A stretch of DNA of 5,419 nt from Akkermansia muciniphila (GTDB lineage: Bacteria > Verrucomicrobiota > Verrucomicrobiia > Verrucomicrobiales > Akkermansiaceae): contig CAMBTF010000139.1 in the NCBI GenBank assembly GCA_945870545.1, positions 1 through 5,419 of the forward strand, given 5' to 3'. The notes beneath the pieces are model-generated. The model was not told the DNA's origin and searched no databases. It saw only the letters and a list, made by a program, of their open reading frames with translations. Below are positions 5,170 to 5,419 of the stretch, one piece after another; position 1 is the first letter of the stretch; the number at the start of each line of letters is the position of its first letter. The position numbers and the translations under genes were made by a program.

Positions 5170-5419
5170 TCACGCGCCGCGCCGTATGGCCATGGAGTCG
5201 CGCATTTCTCCGATGAGCGCGGCGTCCTCCCCGCGGCCCAGCCTAACAAACGCGTCCATGAGGTTGTTGAGTATCCGCAACAGGATGGTTCCGAGATCCG
5301 CGCTGCCCTCCAGCGCCTGGCGCTGCTCGCGGCTAAGGTCGTTGGACGGATCAGTGAGCACGTTCTGGGAATGGATGCAGCCCTTATCGAAACAATCGAC
5401 AATCAGCGGATAACCATCC
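5170..5419 (-). CDS. C-terminal part of a SirB1-like transglutaminase/TPR protein (5' end beyond right edge)
   Basis: The last 82 codons of a gene entering from the right edge; TGA at 5170-5172. The frame is open to the edge, so the GTG at 5361 is an internal Val and not a start. The visible part opens with DGYPLIVDCFDKGCIHSQN, resembling the 'xLIDxFxGGR' strand that follows the transglutaminase-like domain in SirB1-family proteins. It ends in a helical pair around LGTILLRILNNLMDAFVRLG, which resembles the C-terminal TPR-like helices of that family (RMLxNLxxxYLRxGD). The usual Gly-Gly-Arg after the Phe is replaced by DKGC, and the tail after the helix is short. The function of SirB1-like proteins is poorly defined. 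The family call rests on a short fragment; a plain TPR protein is the alternative. Confidence 0.6.
   Translation of the reverse strand, partial: DGYPLIVDCFDKGCIHSQNVLTDPSNDLSREQRQALEGSADLGTILLRILNNLMDAFVRLGRGEDAALIGEMRDSMAIRRGA

Noticed and set aside
4982..5173. Minus-strand frame at 4982-5173 (and the tail of 5082-5402) as a protein gene
   Set aside because: The stretch reading VAQLVEQ...VLGSNPS is the usual spurious translation of a tRNA; it overlaps tRNA-Lys completely.

Overview
The window looks like a chromosomal segment of a fairly GC-rich, Gram-negative-type bacterium. The protein styles best fit Verrucomicrobia (Luteolibacter/Verrucomicrobiaceae-like): a CBM9/DOMON-like stand-alone protein, a membrane-anchored degenerate kinase, weak Shine-Dalgarno signals and a dispersed GC-rich hairpin repeat. 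This assignment is an inference from gene character. There is no rRNA or other phylogenetic marker, and no phage, plasmid, transposase or CRISPR locus.

Left part (1-2108, minus strand): two cell-envelope genes in the same direction. The upstream one encodes a membrane-anchored DUF1287 protein (1353-2108). The downstream one encodes a class A penicillin-binding protein that runs off the left edge (1-1242). Both are intact reading frames, but each seems to have lost a key catalytic residue. The PBP keeps its glycosyltransferase glutamates but has Glu in place of the Lys of the transpeptidase SxxK motif. The DUF1287 protein has Ala where the family has its invariant Cys.

Middle (2183-4085, plus strand): a divergent pair of genes. 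The first encodes a CBM9/DOMON-like beta-sandwich protein (2183-2830). The second encodes a protein-kinase-like protein whose glycine loop, beta-3 lysine, HRD and DFG motifs are all degenerate, followed by a transmembrane helix and a charged tail (2880-3935). After its TAG stop the same frame continues for 36 protein-like codons and then 12 more after a TGA. This suggests a C-terminal domain lost through recent nonsense mutation.

Right part (4105-5419, minus strand): trmL (tRNA wobble 2'-O-methyltransferase), a 460-base non-coding stretch, tRNA-Lys(CTT) with a plausible promoter, and the C-terminal end of a SirB1-like transglutaminase/TPR protein entering from the right edge. The non-coding stretch holds six perfect copies of a 12-mer and two of an 18-mer, which together look like a hairpin repeat whose two arms were amplified separately. 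Short inverted and direct repeats flank it. TrmL and tRNA-Lys both belong to translation, but nothing in the sequence links their expression.

The most noteworthy theme is catalytic decay: an SxxE PBP, a Cys-less DUF1287 protein and a membrane pseudokinase with a nonsense-truncated tail, all within 4 kb.
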